Positions 8,796 through 17,106 are shown, numbered from the stretch's first letter. The stretch is 42,808 nt of DNA from an uncultured Muribaculaceae bacterium (GCA_910585285.1 CAJUDL010000030.1:1-42808), one strand, 5' to 3'. The notes: generated by a model from the sequence alone, not told the origin. Numbers and translations are program-made.

Positions 8796-9923
8796 TCATT
8801 CCGGTTTAATTTCGCCCGACATCAGTTTTGGGAGGAGGGTGTCGCGAAGCGCCGCCAACCGAGCAGATTCTGTATTAAGAGCCCCCATCTTAATATAAAG
8901 TGGATTAACTATATTCGTATAATGTGTCACTACATCTATATTCGGCTTGTTAAATTCTATCAATGAAAAATCGTGGTAATTAAGAGTTTGCCTTACTCCT
9001 CCTATAGCGCGGAGCAAAACTTCATCCTTAAAGAGCTTTGTTTTAATAAATTGATTTATGAATTCTTCATATCCGTCTATCGCTCTAAAGACTACATACA
9101 CAGGACTAACACAGCCATCAAATTTAAAATTGTTTTTCCCAATAGAACCAATGTTGACACGTGCTGGATTATATGCGAATGCGTTGGGGGCAACAATTAT
9201 GTATTTGGACAATTCCTTGCTATAAACTTGCTTTGAGAAATATTCATCCGAAAGCACTAATTCCCCAGATGATATTGGGGATAGTACCTTCACATCCTCT
9301 CTATTCCTTACCCTATTTTTGCATTCAACTGTTAAGTCGCCAAGAGTGCAAGTTTCCCAGTCTGCAGGCATTTTACCGCCGAAAGGTTCGAAGTCGATGA
9401 ACCATGACTTGAAGAGAGCCTGTGCCAATTCCTCCAACCGCGCATTTATCTTGCGGTTGGTCTCAATCTTTTCATCAAGAGAGGAAAGAATATTAACTAT
9501 ACGTTTCTGTTCTTCTAAGATGGGTACTATAACAGTCTCTTTTTTTACCATAGGTACAGTAATTTGAGGGATTGCAGAACCATCTCCTGATAATCTTCTG
9601 TTTTTAAGATAATAATAAAGGAATTTAGTATCTACTGAATTGTTTGTTATCAATGTAATCAATCTTACAATTGGAACAAATGGCTTATTTCTGAAAGCCA
9701 CGAATCCGATACCTGCTCCTCTTGCTGCAATAGTAACAGCAGGTGATGAAACAACTGCTTTATCACAATAGCCGTACAATCCATCATCTTCAGTAGAATT
9801 TGCATATACCGGGATATTATACAACGACGTTTGGTATTTTGTTGTCCGATATTTTGCAGCATCACCTCCAGCAAATATTTGTTCACATATATCTTCTATG
9901 GTATATTCTTTCCACTCACTCAT
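8796..9923 (-). CDS. hsdS: Type I restriction-modification specificity subunit S
   Basis: 375 aa with the two-repeat architecture of HsdS. TRD1 begins MSEWKEYTIEDICEQ, and a conserved helical spacer with EEQKRIVNILSSLDEKIE follows (~135-155). LAQALFKSWFIDFEPFGGKMP opens the second half, TRD2 follows, and a final helix carries LAALRDTLLPKLMSGEI. It sets the bipartite recognition sequence for the M2S methylase and R2M2S complexes. It begins 1 nt after the membrane coiled-coil gene and ends 3 nt before hsdR. No second hsdS, inverted half-gene or recombinase is visible, so phase variation by inversion is not indicated here. The target sequence cannot be read from the protein. Confidence 0.95.
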   Translation of the reverse strand: MSEWKEYTIEDICEQIFAGGDAAKYRTTKYQTSLYNIPVYANSTEDDGLYGYCDKAVVSSPAVTIAARGAGIGFVAFRNKPFVPIVRLITLITNNSVDTKFLYYYLKNRRLSGDGSAIPQITVPMVKKETVIVPILEEQKRIVNILSSLDEKIETNRKINARLEELAQALFKSWFIDFEPFGGKMPADWETCTLGDLTVECKNRVRNREDVKVLSPISSGELVLSDEYFSKQVYSKELSKYIIVAPNAFAYNPARVNIGSIGKNNFKFDGCVSPVYVVFRAIDGYEEFINQFIKTKLFKDEVLLRAIGGVRQTLNYHDFSLIEFNKPNIDVVTHYTNIVNPLYIKMGALNTESARLAALRDTLLPKLMSGEIKPE

Positions 9924-9924
9924 A

Positions 9925-10185
9925 TCAAAGAAGTTTTTTAAGGTAATCGACCTCTGACTGTAGTTTGTCTTGTTTCATCTTTAACTCGCCATCGCCCCAG
10001 CCCCCAAAATTAGATCTTCTTTGCAGAAAAAGTTGATTTTCAATTTTATTAATCTTGTGCTCCTTCTTTTCAATCTGCTTTAAGAGACTACGTTTGCTAT
10101 CATGTCGTGTAAGGATTGCGACAATTAAAGATGCGACTCCTGTTACAGCAGCGATTATCGAACATACTAAAACTACTATATCCAT
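9925..10185 (-). CDS. Small membrane-anchored coiled-coil protein between hsdM and hsdS
   Basis: 86 aa. Residues ~3-25 form one hydrophobic segment (IVVLVCSIIAAVTGVASL...), followed by a basic stretch and heptad-like helices KQIEKKEHKINKIENQL and KQDKLQSEVDYLKKLL, separated by a glycine/tryptophan-rich break (FGGWGDGE). It is spaced 4 nt after hsdM and 1 nt before hsdS, so it is surely translated from the same message. I do not recognise a family. Possibilities are a membrane tether, a small sensor for the defence complex, or a toxin-like peptide. It is not a normal part of type I R-M systems. Confidence 0.75.
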   Translation of the reverse strand: MDIVVLVCSIIAAVTGVASLIVAILTRHDSKRSLLKQIEKKEHKINKIENQLFLQRRSNFGGWGDGELKMKQDKLQSEVDYLKKLL

Positions 10186-10189
10186 ATTT

Positions 10190-11704
10190 TCAGAGTTTTA
10201 TACCGATGGAGGCGAGTTGTTTGCGGATTTCGGCTTCTTTAGCGGCGGACTTGGCGAAGAGTTCGCTGAGTTCGGAGGTAAGGCGCGCTACTTTTTCGTC
10301 GAAGGGCTCGCCATCGTCCTCTACGTCGGTTACTCCGACATAGCGTCCGGGGGTGAGCACGAAGCCTTCCTTTTCTATGTCGGCTGTGGTGGCTACTGCT
10401 GCAAAGCCTTTTTCTTCAACGTTCTCGCCGCGGCGGAATGCCTCGAATGTGTCTGCTATCTTCTTTATGTCGTTCGCGGGGTCGAGTTCGCGGTGGGTGC
10501 GGTCTTTCATATAGCCCATGTTGCGGGCATCGATGAAGAGCGTCTTGCCGGGCTGCGATTTCTTCTTGGTGAGGAACCACAGACAGCAGGGTATCTGCAC
10601 GTTGTAGAAGAGTTGGCTAGGCATCGCCACGATACCCTCCACAAGGTCGGCATTGATGATATTCTTGCGGATTTCGCCTTCGCCCCCCTGCTCGGACGAG
10701 AGCGAACCGTTTGCAAGCACAAGACCGATGCGTCCGGTGTCGGCAAGGTGATAAAGCATGTGCTGCATCCATGCGAAGTTGGCATTCCCTTCGGGTGGCA
10801 TACCATACACCCAACGAGGGTCATCCTTGAGTTGGTCGCCGCCCCATTTCGATATGTTGAATGGCGGATTTGCCATCACGAAATCGGCTTTGAGGAAGGG
10901 ATGCTTGTCATCGTGGAAGGAGTCAGCGTAAGATGAGCCGAAGTTGGCCTCGATGCCGCGAATGGCAAGGTTCATCTGTGCCAGTCGCCATGTGTTGGAG
11001 TTAAGCTCCTGTCCGTAGACTGATATCTGATTGATGTTGCCCCGATGACGCTCGATAAATTTGGATGACTGAACGAACATACCGCCCGAACCGCACGCAG
11101 GGTCGAAAATCTTACCCTTGTATGGCTGAATGACCTCTACAATGGTACGGACCACGCACTCGGGTGTATAGAACTCGCCACCCTTTTTCCCCTCTTCGCG
11201 GGCAAACTCGCCGAGGAAGTATTCATACACGCGACCGAGAACATCTCGCGCCTCAGCTCCGGTGAAATGCAGATTATTTTCGAATATGTCGACTACGTTT
11301 CCCAGACGGCGTTTGTCAAGTTCAGGGCGGGCGTAATTCTTGGGCAGAATACCTTTGAGCTGCTTGTTTTCACGCTCCAGAGCCTCCATCGCCTTATCAA
11401 CTGTCACGCCAATCTCGGCAGTAAGCGAATCCTTGACTATTTTATCCCAGCGGGCATCAGTGGGAACAAAGAAAATTCCGTCGCCGATGTATTCGTCAGC
11501 ATCCTCTTCAAAGCCCTCACCCTCGGCAACAAGTTCATCGTATTTGGTCTTAAAACAGTCATTTATATATTTAAGGAATACCAAACCAAGCACCACCGAC
11601 TTATATTCGGCAGCATCAAGATTGCCACGCAACTCATTTGCAGAATCCCAAAGAATCTGCTCAATCGTTTTGGTCGTTTCCTTAGCTTTTGCTTTCCTTG
11701 CCAT
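10190..11704 (-). CDS. hsdM: Type I restriction-modification DNA methylase M subunit
   Basis: 504 aa, typical of HsdM. An N-terminal HsdM_N bundle (~10-150, EQILWDSANELRGNLDAAEY) precedes the N6-adenine methylase domain. SAM-binding motif I is FDPACGSGGMF (200-210) and catalytic motif IV is NPPF (279-282). It transfers a methyl group from SAM to adenine at sites chosen by HsdS, protecting the host and pairing with HsdR. It starts 5 nt after the stop of a small XRE-type regulator, which points to repressor-controlled expression of the operon. All catalytic motifs are intact. Confidence 0.97.
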   Translation of the reverse strand: MARKAKAKETTKTIEQILWDSANELRGNLDAAEYKSVVLGLVFLKYINDCFKTKYDELVAEGEGFEEDADEYIGDGIFFVPTDARWDKIVKDSLTAEIGVTVDKAMEALERENKQLKGILPKNYARPELDKRRLGNVVDIFENNLHFTGAEARDVLGRVYEYFLGEFAREEGKKGGEFYTPECVVRTIVEVIQPYKGKIFDPACGSGGMFVQSSKFIERHRGNINQISVYGQELNSNTWRLAQMNLAIRGIEANFGSSYADSFHDDKHPFLKADFVMANPPFNISKWGGDQLKDDPRWVYGMPPEGNANFAWMQHMLYHLADTGRIGLVLANGSLSSEQGGEGEIRKNIINADLVEGIVAMPSQLFYNVQIPCCLWFLTKKKSQPGKTLFIDARNMGYMKDRTHRELDPANDIKKIADTFEAFRRGENVEEKGFAAVATTADIEKEGFVLTPGRYVGVTDVEDDGEPFDEKVARLTSELSELFAKSAAKEAEIRKQLASIGIKL

Positions 11705-11709
11705 AATAG

Positions 11710-11925
11710 TCAGATAGATTCAACGAAATTTTTGTCAAGCAATTCGTCCAATTCAACTTCAAGTAATTTAGCAATCTTTACCAATAGGGCTATATCCGGT
11801 TGCGATGAATTAGTACACCATTTGGAGACAGTAGAAGGGTTAATGCCCAATTCTGTTGCCAGCCATTTATTAGTCTTTTGTTTTTCTGCTAAAACTACTT
11901 TTATTCGATTTATCCTTTCAATCAT
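11710..11925 (-). CDS. XRE-family helix-turn-helix regulator of the R-M operon
   Basis: I choose the ATG at 11925 (MIERINRIKVVLAEK); the frame extends to 11991, but the extra 22 residues are not HTH-like. The 71 aa product is a single HTH_3 domain: KTNKWLATELGINPSTVSKW is the helix-turn-helix and the rest forms the closing helices, ending in LDELLDKNF. Such small Cro/C1-like proteins repress their own operon and are common in front of hsdM in Bacteroidales. It is the first gene of the ten-gene minus-strand unit. No dimerisation or ligand domain is present. A GCGC-flanked site lies ~60 bp upstream as a possible operator. Confidence 0.9.
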   Translation of the reverse strand: MIERINRIKVVLAEKQKTNKWLATELGINPSTVSKWCTNSSQPDIALLVKIAKLLEVELDELLDKNFVESI

Positions 11926-11985
11926 AACATAAATTCTTTGTCTGAAGTGGGAGGTGTCTAAAAATGAAGATAAGGAGGATAAAAG

Positions 11986-11999
11986 GCGCAAATCGGCGC
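11986..11999. promoter_or_regulatory. Possible operator for the XRE regulator
   Basis: GCGC-AAATCG-GCGC lies about 60 bp upstream of the XRE start codon in an otherwise AT-rich spacer. The two GCGC half-sites could bind a small Cro-like dimer. This is only a pattern with suitable placement; no second copy is seen. Confidence 0.25.
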
Positions 12000-12002
12000 A
12001 GT

Positions 12003-12466
12003 TTAAAATCTATAACGGATGACAATTATTTCAAATTCATTTGCTACGGCTTGCCGCCAGCTTCTCCCAAAGTACACTATTAGTACACTGCGATCTATAG
12101 GTATTGTTGATAATCAGAAGGGTTATGGATGTATATTGAAATTTACCAGATTTCAAACCGTCAAGAAAGAGCGTTGTGTATACGCTATATTACTATTATG
12201 TCTGCCAACCCTCCCACATTGCCCACCGGACCTCTGCGAGATGGTTTAGCACTGCAAAAATAATGAATAAATTTTGTTTAACAAAAACTATACAACTGAA
12301 ATATTGAAATGATCTATCATATTATTTCTTGATTTCCTAAAATCGATGAGGGACGGAGGGGTTGTGACAAGAGAAGAGATTTCTTCGTATAAATGATATA
12401 AAAAGTCAATTAATATCTGCTTTTTGTTTGATTAACAAACTTTTTAATAAAAAATCCCGTTGTAAT
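12003..12466. other. Intergenic spacer without a recognised gene
   Basis: Both strands were read. Short open frames exist but have no recognisable motif or credible start. It contains two direct AGTACACT octamers 11 bp apart (12071-12078 and 12082-12089) and a GTTTG-ATTAA-CAAAC inverted repeat followed by T5 near 12426-12445 that may be a weak terminator. The segment separates the defence operon from the small RNA/DUF3800 pair and may include the XRE promoter. Confidence 0.5.
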
Positions 12467-12497
12467 TTTGAAGGTAATGAAATTATCGCTAACTTTG
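12467..12497 (+). promoter_or_regulatory. Bacteroidetes-type promoter for the candidate small RNA
   Basis: TTTG at 12467-12470, 19 nt spacing, then TAACTTTG at 12490-12497. This matches the Bacteroidetes -33 (TTTG) / -7 (TAnnTTTG) layout in sequence and spacing. The predicted start of transcription is near 12503-12506. Confidence 0.65.
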
Positions 12498-12503
12498 CAT
12501 TAC

Positions 12504-12617
12504 CTAATGGGGTCAAGTTTCCCCCATATAAAAGAAATACTTCGAGTGCGAAAGCAACGATTTTAGGCATCTGCAGGCGCAGATGGGAAAGAGCTACCGT
12601 AAGGTTGCTCTTTTTTT
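12504..12617 (+). ncRNA. Candidate structured small RNA (~113 nt)
   Basis: From the promoter just upstream to a T-run, this segment holds three hairpins and no convincing frame: ATGGGG/CCCCAT (12507-12526, the long loop includes TCAAGTTTC), CATCTGC-AGGC-GCAGATG (12568-12585, a perfect 7-bp stem) and the terminator stem. A 68-codon frame covers it but starts upstream of the predicted transcript and has no ribosome site. The 3' end converges on the DUF3800 gene, whose stop is only 3 nt past the T-run. I do not recognise an Rfam family. The 5' and 3' ends are predictions. Confidence 0.5.
12591..12617 (+). terminator. Intrinsic terminator of the small RNA
   Basis: GAGCTACC-GTAA-GGTTGCTC forms an 8-position stem with one T-T mismatch and a 4-nt loop, followed directly by seven T. 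It lies between the small RNA and the 3' end of the convergent DUF3800 gene. Confidence 0.75.
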
Positions 12618-12620
12618 ATT

Positions 12621-13385
12621 TTAATGTGGTATAATTTTGAATCCAAGCATTATCCCTTTACTTGAATAAATGCTTGGTTCAATAATATCAAATGCAGGGT
12701 TGACACTTTGCGGAGACAGCACTTTACGTGCTATCGGATAGGCTATAAGGTCTGCGATCTGTAATCCAATCAAATTGTCTTTCTTTGAGCGGGCTGTAAA
12801 TGATCCGATTCTTTTACATAGCCGTTCAGGTGTTACCCATTTGGTGCCGATTACACGAAGCCTATTATAAAATTGGGTCAGATTTCTATCTTCTATTTTC
12901 CCACGCTTTTCAAAGATAACATTTATTACTGCTTCTTTTTCATTATCAGCTACACAATCATCTATACAAAATATGCTCCGCTCTAATAGATATGATAACG
13001 ATAATCCGTACACATCTTCTGTATTACTGAATAATCGGATAAAAGGTTCTTTTAATATTGAGCAAGCAACTATTACATATGCTTCGTTATGTTTAAGAAT
13101 TTCATTTATGCGATTATAAAACCGCTGTTTCACTTCTAAATCCAGAAGGTTTATAAATTTTTTCTTACATCGTCTAATATCGCGTGAATGTATTATTACG
13201 TTCTCATCGCCCCAAAATTCCTTTTTAAGAGATATAAAGGAAGCCTCTAATTCCTTTTTATTTTGGCGTGAAACCAAAACGCCACAAAGAGTAAAAATAG
13301 GAAAATCAGGGTTGAAGTTCTCAAGGTTCTGGTCTCCGCACTCATCTATGTAGAGGTAATATTTTATTTTTGATATATCTTCCAT
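12621..13385 (-). CDS. DUF3800 domain protein
   Basis: 254 aa. The start YYLYIDECGDQN and the later GLQIADLIAYPIARK are the two hallmark blocks of DUF3800, whose acidic residues suggest a metal-dependent RNase H-like/nuclease fold. DUF3800 genes are frequent on phages and in defence islands, but no general function is known. It stands alone, with its own promoter, and lies next to the R-M/ABC-3C operon, head-to-head with nothing and convergent with a candidate small RNA. Low GC content relative to the housekeeping block suggests an accessory origin. Confidence 0.85.
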   Translation of the reverse strand: MEDISKIKYYLYIDECGDQNLENFNPDFPIFTLCGVLVSRQNKKELEASFISLKKEFWGDENVIIHSRDIRRCKKKFINLLDLEVKQRFYNRINEILKHNEAYVIVACSILKEPFIRLFSNTEDVYGLSLSYLLERSIFCIDDCVADNEKEAVINVIFEKRGKIEDRNLTQFYNRLRVIGTKWVTPERLCKRIGSFTARSKKDNLIGLQIADLIAYPIARKVLSPQSVNPAFDIIEPSIYSSKGIMLGFKIIPH

Positions 13386-13399
13386 ATTGATTTACAATA

Positions 13400-13407
13400 C
13401 AAACGTA
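13400..13407 (-). promoter_or_regulatory. -7 box of the DUF3800 promoter
   Basis: On the minus strand this reads TACGTTTG, an exact TAnnTTTG box, 15 nt before the start codon. Transcription would begin about 8 nt upstream of the ATG, giving a nearly leaderless message. A TTGG about 22 nt further upstream could be the -33 element. Confidence 0.55.
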
Positions 13408-13529
13408 GGCAAATCGTGAGATTTCCAGACCAACTAATTCTCAGATCTGTTTAATCGTTCTCAGATACTTATCTCTCAATAGCATTTATTGAACTAAGAC
13501 TTGAGGTTCAGAGTACACATTTTTATTCC

Positions 13530-14174
13530 TCAAAGGGATTTGAGGGTGGCGATGGCGGAGGCGGGGGAGGGGGCTTTGAAGACGTAGCTGCCGGCGACGA
13601 GGATGTCGGCTCCCGCTTCAGCGAGTGATTTGCCGGTCTTTTCGTTGACACCACCGTCAATCTCTATCAGTGCCTTTGACCCTGTTCTTGCAATCAAGTC
13701 TTTCAGTTGTTTTACTTTCTCGATGGTGTGCGGAATGAATGGTTGCCCTCCAAATCCGGGCTCTACCGACATGAGAAGAACCATATCAAGATCCCCGATT
13801 ATATCTTCCAGTACTGACACGGGTGTGGCTGGACATAATGTTACTCCGGCTTTCATTCCGGCTTCATGGATGTGGTAGACTGTGCTGTAAAGATGAAAAC
13901 AGGATTCCTGATGCACATTCATGATCTCAGCTCCCAGATCGCGCACCTGAGAGATCCATTTCTCAGGCTCTACAATCATCAAATGCACGTCAAGTGGTTT
14001 CTTGCAGATCTTTGCAACGGCTTCCATCACAGGAAAACCAAATGAGATGTTGGGCACAAACACGCCGTCCATTACGTCGAGATGAAGTAGATCAGCCTGA
14101 GAATTGTTTATCATCTCTATGTCTTTTGCGAGATTGGTGAAATCCGCTGCCAATAAAGAAGGAGATATGAGCAT
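13530..14174 (-). CDS. rpe: Ribulose-phosphate 3-epimerase
   Basis: 214 aa TIM barrel. It interconverts D-ribulose 5-phosphate and D-xylulose 5-phosphate in the pentose phosphate pathway. Seen: ISPSLLAADF at the N-terminus, H31/D33/D36 in LLHLDVMDG (metal and catalytic site), MSVEPGFGGQPFIP (phosphate loop region) and EIDGGVN (second catalytic aspartate). It follows ligA on the same strand, separated by an 86-bp spacer filled with a 21-bp tandem repeat, so it may be read from the truA-ligA transcript. Full length, no anomalies. Confidence 0.97.
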   Translation of the reverse strand: MLISPSLLAADFTNLAKDIEMINNSQADLLHLDVMDGVFVPNISFGFPVMEAVAKICKKPLDVHLMIVEPEKWISQVRDLGAEIMNVHQESCFHLYSTVYHIHEAGMKAGVTLCPATPVSVLEDIIGDLDMVLLMSVEPGFGGQPFIPHTIEKVKQLKDLIARTGSKALIEIDGGVNEKTGKSLAEAGADILVAGSYVFKAPSPASAIATLKSL

Positions 14175-14192
14175 CTTTTTTGTTTGAAGGTT

Positions 14193-14260
14193 AAAGGTTA
14201 AAGGGGAGAGGGTAAAGGTTGAAGGGGAGAGGGTAAAGGTTGAAGGGGAGAGGGGAGAGG
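14193..14260. repeat. 21-bp tandem repeat between ligA and rpe
   Basis: Three units (14193-14213, 14214-14234, 14235-14255) of AAAGGTTgAAGGGGAGAGGGT, the first with A in place of the lower-case g, then a decayed tail that runs into the ligA stop codon at 14261. It is purine-rich on the plus strand. The AGGTTAAAGG core is shared with the tract at 19598-19656. Confidence 0.85.
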
Positions 14261-16270
14261 TTAGAGGGGGGAGGTGATGAGGGAGAGGAATTCATCTTCG
14301 GAGAGGATGGGGATGCCGAGTTGGCGGCATTTTTCGAGTTTTGCCGGTCCCATGTTCTCTCCGGCGAGAACGAATGAGGTTTTCTTTGAAATGCTGCCGG
14401 CATTCTTACCCCCTTCCCGCATGATGATTTCTTTATACTCATCGCGGCTGTGGTGGGCAAAGGTGCCGGAGATTACTATTGTCTTCCCTTCGAGACTTGT
14501 GCCGGAGGGTTTGAGCTTTTCTTCGTCAACTTTCATCTGAACTCCCGCTGCCGTGAGACGCGAGATATTCTCCATGTTTATCGGTTCGCGCAGGAAGTCA
14601 TAGATGTTTTTCGCGATTATCGGACCGATGTCCGGTATGGAGCTGAGTTGTTCAAGTTCCATAGCCTGCATGTTCTCCATGCTAACGACAGCGCGCGCAA
14701 GACGTTTTGCAGTAGTCTCACCGACATTCGGGATGGAGAGGGCATATATCACACGTTCGAATGGCACAGATTTGGAATCTTCAATACCTTGTATGATTCG
14801 ACGTGCCGTTTTTTCTCCGATGCGGTCAAGACCGGAAAGTTTTTCGACCGTAAGGTCATAGATTTCACCGATATTCTCTACGAGTCCGTTGTCATAGAGA
14901 AGTTCGGCGGTCTCTTCTCCGATGCCGTCGATGTTCATCATGCGCCGAGCGCAGAAATGCTCTATCCTTCCTGTGATCTGAGGGCGACATCCGTATTTGT
15001 TTGGGCAGCACCATGCCGCTTCTCCAAATATTCGCTGGAGAGGGGTGCCGCAGACCGGACAATTCCTCACGAATGTGATTTTCTTGGCATCCGCAGGTCG
15101 CAATGATTTTTCAACACCTGTGATCTGAGGGATTATCTCTCCCGCTTTTTCCACATAAAGTGAATCGCCGTCATGAATGTCCAGCTCCTGCATTATGTCA
15201 TCATTATGCAGCGATGCGCGCTTTACAATTGTTCCCGAAAGTTGCACCGGCTCGAGATTCGCCACAGGGGTTACAATCCCCATTCGCCCCGTTTCAAATG
15301 AAACAAAACGCAGAGGGGTGCATGCTCTTTCAGGATTGAATTTGAATGCAACTGCCCATCGCGGAGATTTCGCCGTGAATCCGAGATTCAGTTGCTGACG
15401 TAAAGAATTCACCTTAAAGACAAGACCGTCTGTGGCAACCGGAAGTTCTTTTCGGTGTTCATCCCAATATTCGATGTATTTGTCAACATCTTCGAGGGTA
15501 TGCATTTTTGCCATCGCCTTTGAGACCTTGAATCCCCAGTGTTCGGCGGCAAGCATGTTGTCGTAATGGTTGTCAGCCGGGAGATTGTCGCTGAGAAGAT
15601 AATAGAATCTTGCGTCAAGATGTCTGCGGGCAACCTCCTTTGGATCCTGCATCTTCAGCGTGCCGGAAGCCGCATTGCGCGGATTGGCAAACAACGGCTC
15701 CTCATTGTAGGCGCGTTCGGCATTGAGTTTTTCGAACACTTCCCACGGCATAAGAATCTCGCCTCTTATTTCAAATTCTTCGGGCCAGTCTCCCGGAAGC
15801 AATTGGAGAGGAATGCTTCTTATCGTGCGCACGTTGGCGGTCACGTCGTCACCTTGAGTGCCATCACCGCGTGTCACGGCTCTTACGAGTCGTCCGTTGC
15901 GATAAGTGATGGATATGGAGGTGCCGTCAAATTTCATTTCACCCACAATGCTGAAATCCTCACCTTCGAGAGATTTCTTCATGCGGTTGAACCAATCGTC
16001 GACTTCTTCAATGGAATACGTATTCGACAAAGACATCATCGGACGCTCGTGAATCACGTGTTCGAATCCTTTCGTAAGGTCAGATCCTACGCGCTGAGTC
16101 GGAGAATCCGGATCTGAGAATTCGGGATATTCTTTCTCCAGCGCTTCAAGTTCTTTGAGAAGCATATCGAAATCCTTATCGGAGATTTCGGGAGAATTCA
16201 GCACATAATAATTGTGATTGTGCCGGTTGATCTCAGTGCGTAACTGATCTATTCTATCTTTAGGATTCAT
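14261..16270 (-). CDS. ligA: NAD-dependent DNA ligase
   Basis: 669 aa, the usual size. It seals nicks in replication and repair using NAD. Seen: an Ia domain start, adenylation lysine K113 in EMKFDG (KxDG), an OB fold, a four-cysteine zinc finger (CPVCGTP ... CCPNKYGC, ~410-432), helix-hairpin-helix repeats (IDGIGEETAE, LDRIGEKTAR, IPNVGETTAK, IPDIGPIIAK) and a C-terminal BRCT domain (GKTIVISGTF onward). Its start overlaps the end of truA by 11 nt, so the two are probably translated from one message. Confidence 0.98.
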   Translation of the reverse strand: MNPKDRIDQLRTEINRHNHNYYVLNSPEISDKDFDMLLKELEALEKEYPEFSDPDSPTQRVGSDLTKGFEHVIHERPMMSLSNTYSIEEVDDWFNRMKKSLEGEDFSIVGEMKFDGTSISITYRNGRLVRAVTRGDGTQGDDVTANVRTIRSIPLQLLPGDWPEEFEIRGEILMPWEVFEKLNAERAYNEEPLFANPRNAASGTLKMQDPKEVARRHLDARFYYLLSDNLPADNHYDNMLAAEHWGFKVSKAMAKMHTLEDVDKYIEYWDEHRKELPVATDGLVFKVNSLRQQLNLGFTAKSPRWAVAFKFNPERACTPLRFVSFETGRMGIVTPVANLEPVQLSGTIVKRASLHNDDIMQELDIHDGDSLYVEKAGEIIPQITGVEKSLRPADAKKITFVRNCPVCGTPLQRIFGEAAWCCPNKYGCRPQITGRIEHFCARRMMNIDGIGEETAELLYDNGLVENIGEIYDLTVEKLSGLDRIGEKTARRIIQGIEDSKSVPFERVIYALSIPNVGETTAKRLARAVVSMENMQAMELEQLSSIPDIGPIIAKNIYDFLREPINMENISRLTAAGVQMKVDEEKLKPSGTSLEGKTIVISGTFAHHSRDEYKEIIMREGGKNAGSISKKTSFVLAGENMGPAKLEKCRQLGIPILSEDEFLSLITSPL

Positions 16271-17021
16271 GGATAAAAGGGTATTTTATATTCCATAAAA
16301 AGAGAGCCTGGGGCGGCATTGAAGTGCCGGCAGAACATCTGTCGCGGGCATCGATAATGTCTTGAAAGGCGGAGGGTGAAAGTTTTCCTCTGCCTACATC
16401 CACTAAGGTGCCGACCACGGCTCTAACCATATTTCTGAGAAATCTGTCGGCACGGATGGTAAAAACTATACCGTTTGTGCCGTAAGCGTTTTCCCAGATC
16501 TCCCAGCGTGCCTCACGCAGATCGCAGATGTTTGTCTTGGCATCTGAATGAAGTTTAGCGAAAGAGGTGAAATCTTTTGTCTTCTTCAACAATTCAGCCG
16601 CCTCATTCATGGCATCCATATCGAGTGGCGAGGGGGAATGCCAGGAGAAAGGAGCGAGGAACGGGGATTTCTCAAAAGTAACAAAATACTTGTATTCCCT
16701 CTCTGTTGCGTCGAATCTGGCATGCGCCTCATCGTGTGTCGCTATCAGGTCTTCCAGAGCGATATCCGGACCGCAAAGACGATTCAGAGAAAGGAGAAAT
16801 CTATTTTTATCTTCGATAGGAGATGAGTCGAAATGCGCATACATCACGCGGGCATTGACACCGGTATCTGTGCGTCCGGCGCCGGTGATAGGGGTCTCGC
16901 AGCGCAAAACGGTAGAGAGTGCAGTCTCGATTGTAGACTGCACGCTCACCGCATTAGGTTGTGACTGCCAGCCGTGAAACGGCTTCCCATTATATGATAA
17001 CTTCAGAAAATAGCGCTGCAA
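16260..17021 (-). CDS. truA: tRNA pseudouridine(38-40) synthase
   Basis: 253 aa, matching TruA. Catalytic D52 lies in GAGRTDTGVNA, with RYFLKLSYNGKPFHGWQSQ at the N-terminus and RADRFLRNMVRAVVGTLVDVG near the C-terminus, all TruA blocks. It converts uridines at positions 38-40 of the tRNA anticodon stem-loop to pseudouridine. It overlaps ligA by 11 nt and is the likely first gene of a truA-ligA(-rpe) unit. Confidence 0.97.
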   Translation of the reverse strand: MQRYFLKLSYNGKPFHGWQSQPNAVSVQSTIETALSTVLRCETPITGAGRTDTGVNARVMYAHFDSSPIEDKNRFLLSLNRLCGPDIALEDLIATHDEAHARFDATEREYKYFVTFEKSPFLAPFSWHSPSPLDMDAMNEAAELLKKTKDFTSFAKLHSDAKTNICDLREARWEIWENAYGTNGIVFTIRADRFLRNMVRAVVGTLVDVGRGKLSPSAFQDIIDARDRCSAGTSMPPQALFLWNIKYPFIHES

Positions 17022-17068
17022 TTTAATGACTAATGTTTAATTATTAATTAGCAATTTGTAACAAGCAT

Positions 17069-17098
17069 TACACATTGCACATTGCACATTACACATTA
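17069..17098. repeat. Short CACATT-type tandem repeat downstream of speA
   Basis: Four imperfect 7-8-bp units (ACATTGC / ACATTAC type) follow one another just past the speA stop codon at 17107, in the spacer before truA. Its slippage-prone composition suggests a variable-number tract; no function is evident. Confidence 0.6.
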
Positions 17099-17106
17099 TT
17101 TAAAGG

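Noticed and set aside
8796..9923. Phase-variable hsdS inversion system
   Set aside because: Only one hsdS is present, with no inverted partial copy or recombinase gene in the window.
12019..12249. 76-codon plus-strand frame and a 50-codon minus frame in the spacer
   Set aside because: No start with a ribosome site, no motif and no resemblance to a known family that I can see; an integrase remnant was considered but no catalytic residues are present.
12428..12634. 68-codon plus-strand frame over the small RNA
   Set aside because: Its start lies upstream of the predicted promoter's start site, it has no ribosome site, and the terminator hairpin lies inside it.
12467..13385. Retron or type III toxin-antitoxin made of the small RNA and DUF3800
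   Set aside because: No reverse transcriptase is present and the RNA lacks tandem repeats; the two are convergent rather than co-directional.
14191..14460. 89-codon frame with repeated YPLPFNL units
   Set aside because: The repeat arises from the 21-bp DNA tandem repeat and the frame runs through the ligA BRCT coding region; it is not a plausible gene.
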